A program made the position numbers and the translations under genes. 64,000 nucleotides of DNA from the NCBI GenBank assembly GCA_958510875.1, contig OY294070.1:14809631-14873630 (forward strand), written 5' to 3'. The notes under the pieces are model-generated. The model was not told where the DNA came from. It searched no databases and was given only the letters and a program-made list of their open reading frames with translations. Positions 63,079 to 64,000 of the stretch are shown here, piece by piece. Numbering within the stretch: position 1 is the stretch's first letter; each line of letters opens with the position of its first letter. Origin of the DNA: Endomychus coccineus. Its lineage: Eukaryota > Arthropoda > Insecta > Coleoptera > Endomychidae.

Positions 63079-64000
63079 AGCATATTTTGATTTATAATTT
63101 AGTTTACTCTGATGATAAGTACTTGGTAGCTGAAAGGTCTTTGGTACTTTAATAATATTTTTATTGGATAAGGGTGATTATTTCGCACTTATTAGTGTTG
63201 TAGCATATCCACAGGTGTGAATTCTTTTAGTATAATAATAATAATAATAATATCCAAGTTCAGAATTGTAAAATGTCCCAAAAATTCGACATTCTTTGCA
63301 ATTACTCAATCGTTATTCGAGCAAAGCATCATGCTAAATGCCGCATCGGTTATGGATTGCACGTAACAATCCATCTGACGGAGTCCCGAGATTTCAAATT
63401 AAAATTCATCCACCTTTCCGGAATCAATTTTCCGGCATATCATAAAGACATCGCCCGACGACGATAAAGAAACGTTATAATGCTAACCTCAAAATTCATC
63501 CCCCAGCGAAGCGTGTGATTTCCAATCTGTTTAAAAACTTTATAATTGAATAATTTTTCAATAAAAACAAGCGAAGCAAGGCAACTTGTACGACCGTCTT
63601 GATTGAAAAAGAAATCCAATACCGGGGGCTGGAAGAGAGAGCGAGGAATTCTGCTGGAAAATTGTCAGTACGAAGATCTTATTATCGATGCATACTTTTG
63701 TTTTATGTTCGTACTAATAAGAAGGATATCCGCCCTCGAGCGCCCTCTGTCTTCGCGACTCACTACTTCCGACCTGTTTATCCGAATATTTGAATGAATA
63801 TTGCGGAATTGCCATCGACTATTTCCCAACCTTGTTAATAGAATCAACAAGAAAAGATGATCAAACAGTATGGATTTTTCCTTCAAAAAAAGTTGTTTAT
63901 TGTAGAAGTGTTTTAGACAGCTTTTTATCCACCAACTACGATTTCGCGTTTAATTTTCTTATCACAACACAACACAAATGCCATAGGTAGTTAACGTATT
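63079..64000. other. Unannotated right flank of the satellite
   Basis: A short TAA/AAT microsatellite is at 63,232-63,252. Overlapping short frames at 63,273-63,990 on both strands show no known motif. The sequence from 63,270 on is complex and CpG-richer than the array, possibly single-copy DNA. Confidence 0.45.

Noticed and set aside
1..64000. tRNA, rRNA, defence system or operon-like gene cluster
   Set aside because: No cloverleaf, rRNA core or linked host genes were seen; all recognisable coding is from mobile elements or mitochondrial DNA.

Overview
The window is a eukaryotic, insect-type transposon graveyard with no complete host gene that I can support. The evidence for an insect is: an old mitochondrial insertion carrying cox3 and the end of atp6 read with the invertebrate mitochondrial code (TGA for Trp, AGA where Ser is expected); many Tc1/mariner elements with TA target duplications; ZMYM1-like hAT elements; Penelope-like elements; several LINE clades; and a Crypton-like tyrosine recombinase family that I know from insect genomes. 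A beetle is plausible, but I cannot prove the order. No bacterial operon, tRNA, rRNA or CRISPR array was seen.

Left third (1-21,260). A degenerate minus-strand LINE (1-2,222) is followed by a 2.29-kb mariner-superfamily element with ~500-bp inverted ends, whose transposase is broken by one in-frame stop (3,167-5,458). Next come a possible LTR remnant, a TTAA-flanked MITE (8,375-8,879), a speculative promoter and first exon (9,807-10,185), and a hAT element with a perfect 8-bp duplication (10,312-11,925). A mariner copy (13,106-16,592) has been entered by a LINE 3' fragment and by a Tc1 element with an uninterrupted 335-codon transposase lacking its first catalytic Asp. Then come a 931-bp foldback element (17,734-18,664) and a second mariner copy whose middle is mitochondrial DNA (20,441-21,255).

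Middle (21,260-44,600). Fragments of LINEs and mariners alternate with long unannotated stretches. A pogo/Tigger element (about 37,655-42,385) is split by a LINE carrying a 749-codon RT-RNase H reading frame and by an unclassified 1,191-bp insertion with an 11-bp target duplication.

Right third (44,600-64,000). A second copy of the same deleted hAT (44,807-46,419) sits in the 3' part of a Penelope-like element, beside two abutting Penelope coding fragments. These are followed by a single stray satellite monomer (51,123), a decayed DUF8207-like plus integrase pair that resembles Maverick/Polinton proteins, a 1,255-bp foldback with TAA duplication, a CR1-like LINE, and a ~3.75-kb satellite array of ~161-bp monomers with a dimeric higher-order pattern (59,333-63,078).

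The coding sequences are all mobile-element enzymes or their remains, so they do not form a pathway. What links them is the insertion order, which can be read from the nesting. I found no convincing undescribed cellular system. The most unusual items are the mitochondrial DNA inside a mariner, the unclassified 11-bp-TSD insertion, the two giant foldbacks, the satellite with its isolated monomer, and hammerhead-like cores in Penelope-type tails.
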